This document shows, in pieces, positions 54,563 through 64,000 of a stretch of 64,000 nucleotides of DNA. Below the pieces are notes generated by a model, which saw only the letters and a program-made list of their open reading frames with translations, ran no database searches and was not told the origin of the DNA. Location: assembly GCF_900156655.1 (NCBI RefSeq), contig NZ_FTOG01000001.1, forward strand, positions 372,001-436,000, in the 5' to 3' direction. Both the position numbers and the translations under genes were made by a program. Origin of the DNA: Rhodobacter aestuarii. GTDB taxonomy: Bacteria > Pseudomonadota > Alphaproteobacteria > Rhodobacterales > Rhodobacteraceae. The first letter of the stretch is position 1, and each line of letters opens with the position of its first letter.

Positions 54563-54588
54563 AAAAAGCCCCCGCTTGGGGGGCTTTT
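54563..54588. terminator. Intrinsic terminator after pdhC
   Basis: A 10-bp stem (AAAAGCCCCC with GGGGGCTTTT) flanked by A and T runs, 28 bases beyond the pdhC stop on the minus strand. Confidence 0.88.
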
Positions 54589-54615
54589 CTGATCGTTTTT
54601 GGTGGGTTTGTCGGC

Positions 54616-55923
54616 TTAGGCCAGCATCGCCATCGGGTGTTCGAGATTGCTGACAATCGCGGCCAGAAGTTCGGCCCCAAGCGCGCCATCAATCACCCGG
54701 TGATCGACCGAAAGCGTGAGCGACATCATCGTTGCCACTTCGATCTGACCATCTTTGCCAACAACCGGCTTTTTCACGCCCGCACCCACGGCCAAGATCG
54801 CGCCATGCGGCGGGTTGATGACGGCGTCGAAATTCTCGATCCCCATCATGCCGAGGTTGGAAATGGCGAAGCTGCCGCCTTGATATTCCTGCGGGGCCAG
54901 CTTGCGGTCACGCGCGCGTTTGGCGAGGTCTTTCATCTCGTTGGACAATTGGCTGAGCGGCTTCATCTCGGCGTCTTTGAGCACCGGGGTGAAAAGACCG
55001 CCCTCAATTGCCACGGCCACGGCCACATCAGACGCTTTCATCTGCAAGACCCGGTCACCGGCCCAAACGGCATTGGCAGCGGGCACGGTTTGCAGCGCAA
55101 GCGCGCAGGCTTTGATGATGAAATCATTGACCGAAAGCTTCACGCCACGGGGGCTGAGTTGGTCGTTGATTTGGCCACGGAAGGCGAGCAGCGCATCCAG
55201 TTTCACCTCGCGGCGAAGGTAGAAATGCGGGATCGTTTGCTTGGCCTCGGTGAGCCGTGCGGCGATGGTTTTGCGCATCCCATCGAGCGGGATTTCGGTG
55301 AACTCCCGGCCTTCGTATAGCTTTGCCACGGCGCTCGCGGAGACCGGCGCTGGGGCGGGGGCTGCTGCCGGGGCTGCGGGGGCGGCAGCGGTGCTTTGGG
55401 CCACCGGGGCGGCGGCTTTGGGCGCAGCGCTGGCGGCCTCGACATCGGCTTTCACGATCCGGCCATGCGGGCCGGAGCCGGTGAGGCTGGCAAGATCCAA
55501 GCCTTTGTCGGCGGCAATGCGGCGGGCGAGCGGCGAGGCAAAGATGCGTGCACCGCTGGCGGCTTTGGGGGCTGCCGGGGCCTCTGCCTTGGCGGGCGTG
55601 GGCGCATCAAGGAACGCGGGCATCGGTTCGGCTTCTGCCGGAGTGGCGCTGGCAGCGGCGGGCAGTGCATCGGCGCTGTCACCCTCTTCCAAAAGCACAG
55701 CGATCGGGGCGTTCACTTTCACGCCCGCCGTGCCCTCGGCCACCAGCAATTTGCCGATTGTGCCTTCATCCACCGCTTCAAATTCCATCGTCGCCTTATC
55801 GGTTTCGATTTCGGCGATGATTTGGCCCGAGGTGACCTCGTCACCCTCTTTCACCAGCCATTTGGCGAGCGTGCCTTCCTCCATCGTGGGGGACAGCGCG
55901 GGCATTAGGATTTCAATGGCCAT
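54616..55923 (-). CDS. pdhC: Pyruvate dehydrogenase E2, dihydrolipoamide acetyltransferase
   Basis: A 435-residue E2 core of the pyruvate dehydrogenase complex. One lipoyl domain (residues 1-80) carries the lipoylated Lys in [13 protein letters not shown]. An Ala/Pro-rich linker leads to the E1/E3-binding domain ([33 protein letters not shown] in parts, residues about 128-165), a second linker, and the acetyltransferase domain with the catalytic His and Asp in [10 protein letters not shown]. Last gene of the pdhA-pdhB-pdhC operon, 11 bases after pdhB. Confidence 0.95.
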   Translation of the reverse strand: MAIEILMPALSPTMEEGTLAKWLVKEGDEVTSGQIIAEIETDKATMEFEAVDEGTIGKLLVAEGTAGVKVNAPIAVLLEEGDSADALPAAASATPAEAEPMPAFLDAPTPAKAEAPAAPKAASGARIFASPLARRIAADKGLDLASLTGSGPHGRIVKADVEAASAAPKAAAPVAQSTAAAPAAPAAAPAPAPVSASAVAKLYEGREFTEIPLDGMRKTIAARLTEAKQTIPHFYLRREVKLDALLAFRGQINDQLSPRGVKLSVNDFIIKACALALQTVPAANAVWAGDRVLQMKASDVAVAVAIEGGLFTPVLKDAEMKPLSQLSNEMKDLAKRARDRKLAPQEYQGGSFAISNLGMMGIENFDAVINPPHGAILAVGAGVKKPVVGKDGQIEVATMMSLTLSVDHRVIDGALGAELLAAIVSNLEHPMAMLA

Positions 55924-55934
55924 TTTGCCCTCCC

Positions 55935-57308
55935 TTAGCGGTAGCAGACGCGTTTGGCAGCGGCGACAACCTCATCGGAGGTGACGAGCGCCAGTTTTTC
56001 GAGGTTTGCCGCATAGGGCATCGGCACGTCTTTCCCGGTGCAGTTGATCACCGGCGCGTCGAGATAATCAAACGCGCGTTCCATGATCACGGCACTGAGG
56101 TGGTTGCCGATGCTGGCGACGGGCCAGCCCTCTTCCACGGTGACGCAGCGGTTGGTTTTCATCACCGAAGCAAGGACCGTGTCGTAATCAATCGGGCGCA
56201 GGGTGCGCAGGTCGATCACCTCGGCGGAGATGCCTTCCTCGGCCAGTTTGTCGGCGGCGGCGAGCGCATGCGCCATGCCGATGCCGAAGCTGACGAGCGT
56301 CACGTCTGTGCCTTCGCGCCAGATCCGGGCTTTGCCGAAGGGGATGGTGAAATCATCGAGCACCGGCACTTCAAATGAGCGGCCATAGAGGATTTCGTTT
56401 TCAAGGAAGATGACCGGGTTCGGGTCGCGGATCGCGGTTTTCAACAGACCCTTCGCATCGGCGGCGGAATAGGGCATCACCACCCGCATCCCCGGAATTT
56501 GCGCAAACCATGCGGCATAATCTTGGCTGTGCTGGGCGGCAACGCGCGCGGCGGCGCCGTTGGCACCCCGGAACACGATCGGGCAACCCATTTGCCCGCC
56601 CGACATGTAAAGCGTTTTCGCGGCGGAGTTAATGATCTGGTCCATCGCCTGCATGGCGAAGTTGAAGGTCATGAACTCGACAATCGGGCGCAGGCCGCCA
56701 AAGGCCGCGCCGACGCCAATGCCGGTGAAGCCATGTTCGGTGATCGGCGTATCGAGCACGCGTTTCGCGCCGAATTCATCAAGCAGCCCTTGGCTGACTT
56801 TGTAAGCGCCTTGGTATTCGCCCACCTCTTCGCCCATCAAGAAGACGGTCTCATCGGCGCGCATTTCCTCCGCCATCGCTTCGCGGAGCGCCTCGCGGAC
56901 CGACATGGTTTTCATCTCGGTGCCTTCGGGCCAATCGGCGCTGGCCTTGGAGACGATTTCAACCGGCGCGGCGGCTTGGGCGGGGGCGCTGGCTGGGGCA
57001 GGGGTATCGGCTTGCGGGGCGGGCGCAGCTTCGGCTTTGGCGGCGGGCAGCGCATCGGCGCTTTCGCCCTCTTCCACCAGCACCATGATCGGCGTGTTCA
57101 CCTTCACACCCGAGGCGCCTTCGGCCACGAGCAGTTTGCCCACGGTGCCCTCGTCCACCGCTTCAAATTCCATCGTCGCCTTATCGGTCTCGATCTCGGC
57201 GATGATCTGGCCAGAGGTGACGGTGTCGCCCTCTTTCACCAGCCATTTGGCGAGCGTGCCTTCTTCCATCGTCGGCGAAAGGGCGGGCATCAAAACTTCG
57301 GTTGCCAT
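55935..57308 (-). CDS. pdhB: Pyruvate dehydrogenase E1 beta, with lipoyl domain
   Basis: A 457-residue E1 beta subunit. Residues 1-80 form a lipoyl domain nearly identical to that of PdhC, including [13 protein letters not shown] with its lipoylation Lys; a Pro/Ala linker (about residues 85-130) follows; the transketolase-like domain starts at [15 protein letters not shown] and contains [17 protein letters not shown] (parts). The N-terminal lipoyl domain on E1 beta is known for alphaproteobacteria. ATG 57308 gives the lipoyl start [11 protein letters not shown]; an upstream start overlaps pdhA. It lies 10 bases after pdhA. Confidence 0.95.
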   Translation of the reverse strand: MATEVLMPALSPTMEEGTLAKWLVKEGDTVTSGQIIAEIETDKATMEFEAVDEGTVGKLLVAEGASGVKVNTPIMVLVEEGESADALPAAKAEAAPAPQADTPAPASAPAQAAAPVEIVSKASADWPEGTEMKTMSVREALREAMAEEMRADETVFLMGEEVGEYQGAYKVSQGLLDEFGAKRVLDTPITEHGFTGIGVGAAFGGLRPIVEFMTFNFAMQAMDQIINSAAKTLYMSGGQMGCPIVFRGANGAAARVAAQHSQDYAAWFAQIPGMRVVMPYSAADAKGLLKTAIRDPNPVIFLENEILYGRSFEVPVLDDFTIPFGKARIWREGTDVTLVSFGIGMAHALAAADKLAEEGISAEVIDLRTLRPIDYDTVLASVMKTNRCVTVEEGWPVASIGNHLSAVIMERAFDYLDAPVINCTGKDVPMPYAANLEKLALVTSDEVVAAAKRVCYR

Positions 57309-57318
57309 AAGTCGTTCC

Positions 57319-58323
57319 TCACGCGGTGATGTCAGTCCAGAGCTCGTCAAGCGCGGGCTCGGGGCTCGTTTTGGCGAATTCGGCGGAATCGTTCACCACC
57401 GCTTTGATCTCCCGGTCGATCGACTTGAGATCATCATCGGTGGCATGACCGCCCGAAAGCAGCAATTCGCGCACGTTTTCAATGGCATCGCGCTCGTCGC
57501 GCATTTTTTGCACTTCTTCGCGGCTCCGGTATTTCGCCGGGTCAGACATGGAGTGGCCACGGTAGCGGTAGGTTTTGACCTCGAGGATATAGGGGCCATC
57601 GCCCGCGCGGCAGTGCGCCACGGCTTTTTCGCTCGCCGCTTTCACGGCAAGCACATCCATCCCATCGACCACCTCGCCCGGAATGCCGAAAGCGGCGCCA
57701 CGGGTGTAGATATCCGGCGTGGAGGTAGAGCGTTTTTGCGCCGTGCCCATCGCATATTGGTTGTTTTCGATGACGAAAATCACCGGAAGCTTCCACAAAG
57801 CGGCCATGTTGAAGGTTTCATACACCTGGCCTTGGTTTGCCGCGCCATCGCCGAAATAGGCGAAGGTGACATTGTCGTTGCCAAGGTATTTATCGGCAAA
57901 AGCCAGACCCGCGCCAAGCGGCACTTGCGCGCCGACAATGCCGTGGCCGCCGTAGAAATGCTTCTCTTTCGAGAACATATGCATCGAGCCGCCCTTGCCT
58001 TTGGACAGCCCGCCCTCGCGGCCGGTGAGTTCGGCCATCACGCCTTTGGGGTCCATGCCGCAAGCCAGCATATGGCCATGGTCGCGGTAGGAGGTGATGC
58101 GCTTATCGCCCTCTTTCGCGGCGGCTTCGAGGCCGACAACGACCGCTTCTTGCCCGATGTAAAGGTGGCAAAAGCCGCCGATGAGCCCCATGCCATAAAG
58201 CTGACCGGCCTTTTCTTCGAACCGGCGGATCAGCAGCATGTCACGGTAATATTGCAGCAATTCTTCCTTCGAGACATTCGGGCGCTTGGGCGCCGGGGTC
58301 TCGGGGGTCTTGCGTGTCGCCAT
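57319..58323 (-). CDS. pdhA: Pyruvate dehydrogenase E1 alpha
   Basis: A 334-residue E1 alpha subunit that decarboxylates pyruvate with thiamine diphosphate. The TPP motif [21 protein letters not shown] (parts) with GDG and the trailing N near residue 165-195, ENNQYAMGT, and the phosphorylation-loop-like [11 protein letters not shown] are present. First gene of the pdh operon; a GGGAGGCTG site precedes the ATG. The 131 bases upstream toward the FtsB-like gene likely hold the promoter. Confidence 0.95.
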   Translation of the reverse strand: MATRKTPETPAPKRPNVSKEELLQYYRDMLLIRRFEEKAGQLYGMGLIGGFCHLYIGQEAVVVGLEAAAKEGDKRITSYRDHGHMLACGMDPKGVMAELTGREGGLSKGKGGSMHMFSKEKHFYGGHGIVGAQVPLGAGLAFADKYLGNDNVTFAYFGDGAANQGQVYETFNMAALWKLPVIFVIENNQYAMGTAQKRSTSTPDIYTRGAAFGIPGEVVDGMDVLAVKAASEKAVAHCRAGDGPYILEVKTYRYRGHSMSDPAKYRSREEVQKMRDERDAIENVRELLLSGGHATDDDLKSIDREIKAVVNDSAEFAKTSPEPALDELWTDITA

Positions 58324-58454
58324 CGGACAGCCTCCCGTTTTCGTGATAGTTCAACGTTAAACCATCACATACTCCAAAGCGGACGCAGATGCAATGACGC
58401 ATGCGACAAAGGCCCGCAGTGCGAGAGTTAGGGCGCGGGAAGCGTTGGGAAAGC

Positions 58455-58751
58455 TTAGCGGATCACGATCTCATCAGCGCGCAGCGTGCCCAGAATTTCG
58501 CGTGCGCGCTCATCAAGCAGATCGAGATCAAGATAATCGTCGGACAGGCGACGGGTCAGATTGGCCATGCGGGCGTGCTCTTCCAGCAGCGCGTCGCGTT
58601 CGGCCTCGGCCTTGGTGATATCGGCATCCAACTGCACGCGGCGGAAAATGCCGTTCGGCCCCTGCGTTGCGGCAAAGGCAAAGTTGATCGCCAAGAAGGC
58701 GGCCAAAGAATAATAGACGAAAGGGAAAACCTTCGGACCTTTAGGAAACAT
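58455..58751 (-). CDS. FtsB/DivIC-like septum formation initiator
   Basis: A 98-residue bitopic membrane protein: N-terminal helix (VFPFVYYSLAAFLAINFAFAA), then a coiled-coil (ADITKAEAERDALLEEHARMANLTRRL in parts) and the tail ERAREILGTLRADEIVI typical of the FtsB/DivIC family, which links FtsL and FtsQ in the divisome. ATG 58751 is chosen; 17 upstream codons look non-coding. It precedes pdhA, a common alphaproteobacterial arrangement. Confidence 0.85.
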   Translation of the reverse strand: MFPKGPKVFPFVYYSLAAFLAINFAFAATQGPNGIFRRVQLDADITKAEAERDALLEEHARMANLTRRLSDDYLDLDLLDERAREILGTLRADEIVIR

Positions 58752-58875
58752 ACTCTGCCTCGTGCGTTCACCTCTGCCGGGTGTTGCGGTGCAGAATGCC
58801 ACAAACGAATCGCGGTGTGAATCCCCATTAAGGATATGATGCGTTTTTGTGTGCGCGCGAAGCGTCGCGGCGGCG

Positions 58876-58915
58876 TGTGATTGCCCATCAGGGCAAGAGG
58901 GGGGCCGCGCCCCCC
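58876..58915 (+). repeat. Extragenic repeat element, copy D (partial)
   Basis: TTGCCCATCAGGGCAAGAGGGGGG followed by a GGGGGGCC-GCGC-CCCC hairpin matches the second half of copy B near 63.31 kb. The AAATATCC part is missing. It lies between the ftsB-like gene and speB. Confidence 0.55.
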
Positions 58916-58949
58916 ACCGGTCCGCTTTGGCTAAGCCGAAGCGCTCCCC

Positions 58950-59915
58950 TTACCCGGCGCGTTGCTCCCGCGCGTGGAAGATGAAGCCCAAGAAATTCAA
59001 AAGCACCTGCGCGGCCAAGATCTGCGTGCCGCCAGAGGGGTCATAATCCGGCGCGACCTCGACCAGATCGATCCCCACCACGTCGTGATTTTGGGCGACG
59101 CCTTGCAAGATTTCGAGCACTTCGTAGTAGAGGAACCCGCCATGCGAGGGCGTGCCGGTGCCCGGCGCGATGGAGGGGCAGAAGCCATCAATGTCGATGG
59201 TGACGTAAATCCGCGCGCCTTTCGGCAGCCGCTCAAGCACGCCTTCGGTGCCGAGCTTGCGGACCTGCCGCACGCTCAAGATATCATCGCCCATCTCGCG
59301 CGCCGCATCATAGCCGTCTTTCGCGGTCGAAGACACGTTGCGGATGCCAAGCGCGGTGATGCCGGTGACATAGCCCTTTTCCGCCGCGCGGCGCATCGGG
59401 TTGCCGTGGCCGTGGCGGACGCCGTGGCGCACATCGACAAAATCCAGATGTGCATCAATCTGCAAAATATGGATCGGCTCTTGGTCGTCAAAGGCGCGGA
59501 TGCAGGGGATGTTGACCGAGTGATCCCCGCCAATCACCACCGGAAGCGCGCCCGCTTTGAGCATGGCGCGCACGCCCGCCTCAATATTCGCATGGCTCGC
59601 CTCGGTATCGGTGTGGACGATATCGGCATCGCCAATATCCACAATCCGCACGCTTTCGGGCAGATAGGTCGCATCATCTTCATGGTCATAGGCGCCGGCA
59701 TGACCGAAGGAAAAGAGCGTTGAGGCTTCGCGCACCGCGCGCGGGCCGAAGCGGGCGCCTGCGCGGAACTGGGTGCCAAAGTCAAAGGGCGCGCCCATCA
59801 CCGCGACATCGGCCTGGATCTTCGACCAATCTTCAACGTAAGGGCGTTTGCCGAAGGTCGAAATGCCGACAAAGGGCAGGTTGAGCCGCCCCGTTTCATA
59901 GCCATGTTTTGTCAT
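58950..59915 (-). CDS. speB: Agmatinase / arginase family ureohydrolase
   Basis: A 321-residue ureohydrolase that hydrolyses agmatine (or a related guanidino compound) to putrescine and urea using two manganese ions. Metal-ligand motifs GGDHSVNIP, DAHLDFVD and DIDGFCPSIAPGTGTP (parts) are intact. The N-terminus MTKHGYETGRLNLPFVGIS is chosen at 59915; the frame is open for 73 further codons, but those look non-coding. Other substrates such as guanidinobutyrate cannot be excluded. Divergent from the TDT permease gene. Confidence 0.88.
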   Translation of the reverse strand: MTKHGYETGRLNLPFVGISTFGKRPYVEDWSKIQADVAVMGAPFDFGTQFRAGARFGPRAVREASTLFSFGHAGAYDHEDDATYLPESVRIVDIGDADIVHTDTEASHANIEAGVRAMLKAGALPVVIGGDHSVNIPCIRAFDDQEPIHILQIDAHLDFVDVRHGVRHGHGNPMRRAAEKGYVTGITALGIRNVSSTAKDGYDAAREMGDDILSVRQVRKLGTEGVLERLPKGARIYVTIDIDGFCPSIAPGTGTPSHGGFLYYEVLEILQGVAQNHDVVGIDLVEVAPDYDPSGGTQILAAQVLLNFLGFIFHAREQRAG

Positions 59916-60009
59916 TTTTTTGCTCCGTTCCCTGTGGTGGTGGGACGAGCTTTTCCTTTGTTGCGAAATAATGCAAGTTGCTGCGGTGGAGTGAGGAGAA
60001 GGAAAGACA

Positions 60010-62507
<2,498 letters not shown>

Positions 62508-62525
62508 TCGGGGTTGAGAGTTGTG

Positions 62526-62555
62526 AAAAGGCCGGGGTGGTCCCCGGCCTTTTTG
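62526..62555. terminator. Bidirectional intrinsic terminator after guaB
   Basis: A perfect 12-bp stem (AAAAGGCCGGGG with CCCCGGCCTTTT) with a TGGT loop and flanking A and T runs separates guaB from the convergent SnoaL-like gene. Confidence 0.9.
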
Positions 62556-62567
62556 TTTGGCGCGTGC

Positions 62568-63125
62568 TTATTGGCCAAGCCCAATTTGGCGGTAGAATTC
62601 GGCATTGTCCCAAAACAGATATTCTTCATCCATCACGCCCGCTTCGGTCCAGTGACCGACCGTCGCCATCGTCAGCTTGTAGGCTTTGCCCGTGGGCTCG
62701 ATCACGCTGCCATCGGCAAGCTGCATCGGTGCGGAGAAGGTGCCTTCAATCACGCCCACAACGCCCGTCCATTCGCCTTGGCCGATCTTCACCGGGTGCT
62801 GTTCAATCCGGGTGTCGGGGGCGAAGGTGAAGAAATATTTCAGGTAGTCGATATGGGGTTCGATGCCTTCGGTCACCGTGCCATCGGGCAGGTGCACTTT
62901 GATGTTTGCAGCATGGCTTTCATGCAGGCGGTCCCATTTTTGCCCGGTGAAAACGTCAAAATCGAGCGTGTCGAACGTATCAAGGTTGTGGGCGATCCGC
63001 GCATCATCGGCTTGGCGGGCGGCCAGTTCGGCGAAAGCCGCAGTGGCGGCGGCATTGTCTTGCGCAGCGGCGGCTGTGGTGATGAAAGCCGCGGCGGTGG
63101 CCGCGAGAATGGCTTTGATTTTCAT
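62568..63125 (-). CDS. Exported SnoaL-like protein
   Basis: A 185-residue protein with a signal peptide (MKIKAILAATAAAFITTAAAA) and a body of the NTF2/SnoaL-like fold: HESHAANIKVHLPDGTVTEGIEPHIDYLKYFF (parts), QGEWTGVVGVIEGTF and AYKLTMATVGHWTEAGVMDEEYLFWDN (parts). The pattern of aromatic and acidic residues is that of SnoaL-like ester cyclases or polyketide cyclases of unknown substrate. Start 63125 is preceded by a GGAGATAAG site on the minus strand. Likely periplasmic. Function unknown. Confidence 0.8.
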   Translation of the reverse strand: MKIKAILAATAAAFITTAAAAQDNAAATAAFAELAARQADDARIAHNLDTFDTLDFDVFTGQKWDRLHESHAANIKVHLPDGTVTEGIEPHIDYLKYFFTFAPDTRIEQHPVKIGQGEWTGVVGVIEGTFSAPMQLADGSVIEPTGKAYKLTMATVGHWTEAGVMDEEYLFWDNAEFYRQIGLGQ

Positions 63126-63279
63126 GGTCTTATCTCCTGTAAGGCGTCTTGCCTTATGTCTGTGCAGCCTCAGATAGCGGGAGATTTTGACGCATAAAAT
63201 GACGAAGGCCGGGAATGACTTCGCCGAATTTATTCCTAATGAGGGCAAGCCACATTCGCAGCGCAAGAGACCTTAGCCC

Positions 63280-63375
63280 CTTCGACTTTGTGCAAATATC
63301 CTGGGGGGTGAATGGCCCGTCAGGGCAAGAGGGGGGCAAGGCCCCTGGCGCGCTTTGATCTCGGCGAGCGTTCCG
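63280..63375 (+). repeat. Extragenic repeat element, copy B
   Basis: CTTCGACTTTGTGCAAATATCC with a following G run, then GGCCCGTCAGGGC, a GAGGGGGGC hairpin and TTTGATCT...GAGCGTTC. It is the most complete copy and shares its order with copy A (21.73 kb) and its middle with copy D (58.88 kb). The 365-base gap between the SnoaL-like gene and the deaminase holds no gene. Next to it, GCGCATCCGG occurs at 63382 and 63411 within an imperfect 29- to 33-base direct repeat. Confidence 0.65.
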
Positions 63376-63455
63376 CGAAACGCGCATCCGGCGCTCGCAA
63401 GTTTGCTCGGGCGCATCCGGCCAGCCCTCGCAGGCGTGCTCGGGCGTTCGCGGCT

Positions 63456-63480
63456 GACAAGGCTACAACGGAGCCTTGTC
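63456..63480 (-). repeat. Hairpin downstream of the deaminase gene
   Basis: GACAAGGCT at 63456-63464 and AGCCTTGTC at 63472-63480 form a perfect 9-bp dyad with a 7-base loop, 11 bases beyond the stop of the minus-strand deaminase gene. No T run, so it may be a weak terminator. Confidence 0.45.
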
Positions 63481-63490
63481 CGGGCGCCGC

Positions 63491-64000
63491 TCACCCATTC
63501 CGAAAATGTTTGGCGAGTTTGAGCCCTTGGCCTTGGTAGTTCGAGGCAATGCCTGCACCGTAAAGGCGTTCGGGGCGGTCGGCCATGCGCTCATAGACCA
63601 GTCGCCCGACGACTTGGCCGTGTTCCAGCACAAAAGGCGCCTCGTGGCAGCGCACTTCCAGCACGCCGCGCGCGCCTTCGCCGCCTGCTGCGCCGTGGCC
63701 AAAGCCGGGGTCAAAGAAGCCGGCGTAATGGACGCGGAACTCGCCGACCATTGCGAGGTAAGGCGCCATTTCCGCGGCGAAATCGGGCGGGATTACTACC
63801 GCCTCGCGGCTGACCAAAATGTAGAACGCGCCGGGGTCGAGGATGATCCGCCCATCGCGCGAGCGGATTTCTTCCCAAAAATCCGAGGCCGGGTAATGCG
63901 CGATCCGATCCAGATCAATCACCCCGGTGTGGGGCTTGGCGCGGTAGCCCACCAGATCGCCTGTCTCGGGCCGCAGATCGACCGAGAAGCCCAAGCCGTG
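63491..64000 (-). CDS. dcd: 2'-deoxycytidine 5'-triphosphate deaminase, C-terminal part
   Basis: The C-terminal 169 residues of a dCTP deaminase of the long alphaproteobacterial type, which converts dCTP to dUTP for thymidylate synthesis. GEFRVHYAGFFDPGFGHGAAGG (parts), with the dUTPase-like FFDPGF motif, and the C-terminal NYQGQGLKLAKHFR are family signatures. The frame is open to the window edge; an internal TTG at 63994 is not the start. The N-terminal half lies outside. Confidence 0.88.
   Translation of the reverse strand, partial: HGLGFSVDLRPETGDLVGYRAKPHTGVIDLDRIAHYPASDFWEEIRSRDGRIILDPGAFYILVSREAVVIPPDFAAEMAPYLAMVGEFRVHYAGFFDPGFGHGAAGGEGARGVLEVRCHEAPFVLEHGQVVGRLVYERMADRPERLYGAGIASNYQGQGLKLAKHFRNG

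Noticed and set aside
63384-63448. CRISPR-like short repeats
   Set aside because: Only two imperfect copies of about 30 bases with no spacers and no cas genes nearby.

Overview
The window is about 64 kb of GC-rich chromosomal DNA from an alphaproteobacterium of the Rhodobacter type (Rhodobacterales). The evidence is a full-length Rhodobacter-type gene transfer agent (GTA) head-tail cluster, a three-gene pdhA-pdhB-pdhC operon with a lipoyl domain on E1 beta, the short-form ProS, HdaA, Hint-domain proteins and the deaminase Dcd of the long form. No integrase, transposase, CRISPR array or rRNA gene was seen.

Layout. 1-6.2 kb: the tail of a sugar ABC transporter ATPase, a FAH-family hydrolase and an aldehyde dehydrogenase (translationally coupled), a Hint-domain protein, an EamA exporter, and the ribosomal operon rpsF-rpsR-rplI with a clear promoter and terminator. 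6.3-13.7 kb, minus strand: an operon of AI-2E family permease, hdaA, ppk1 and ppx (polyphosphate synthesis and breakdown), then two small unknown genes and a membrane-tethered NYN/Zc3h12a-type RNase. 13.8-18.8 kb, plus strand: proS, an outer-membrane beta-barrel protein, thrS and a cold-shock gene. 18.8-22.7 kb, minus strand: a small XRE regulator with a dyad upstream, an ArsC/Spx-like gene, lolD and its permease, and purU. 23-31 kb: two coupled secreted proteins (one an SGNH hydrolase), a methyltransferase, tig, tRNA-Leu(UAG), several small exported proteins, a degenerate Hint protein, and nnrE and nnrD as separate genes. 30.8-38.8 kb: glnB-glnA, then fabD, fabG, acpP, dps, thpR, fabF, mltG.

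38.9-52.9 kb is the GTA cluster: g1 to g15, with the small genes g3.5 and g10.1, in the usual order between mltG and cysE. It encodes the packaging terminase, portal, protease, capsid, connectors, tail tube, assembly chaperones, short tape measure, distal tail, hub, NlpC/P60 peptidase and the 1307-residue host-contact protein. It has no integrase or replication gene, so it is a domesticated phage-derived DNA transfer machine rather than a prophage. Unusual details: a canonical intrinsic terminator lies between the terminase and portal genes, the start of the tape-measure gene is out of frame with its good ribosome binding site, and the small gene after g15 has lost its stop codon and runs in frame into cysE.

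53-64 kb: cysE, an AhpD/carboxymuconolactone decarboxylase-family protein, the pyruvate dehydrogenase operon, a FtsB/DivIC-like protein, an agmatinase-family enzyme, a TDT-family permease, guaB, a secreted SnoaL-like protein and the C-terminal part of a dCTP deaminase cut by the window edge. A family of extragenic elements with an AAATATCC-like core and a G-rich hairpin recurs between genes.
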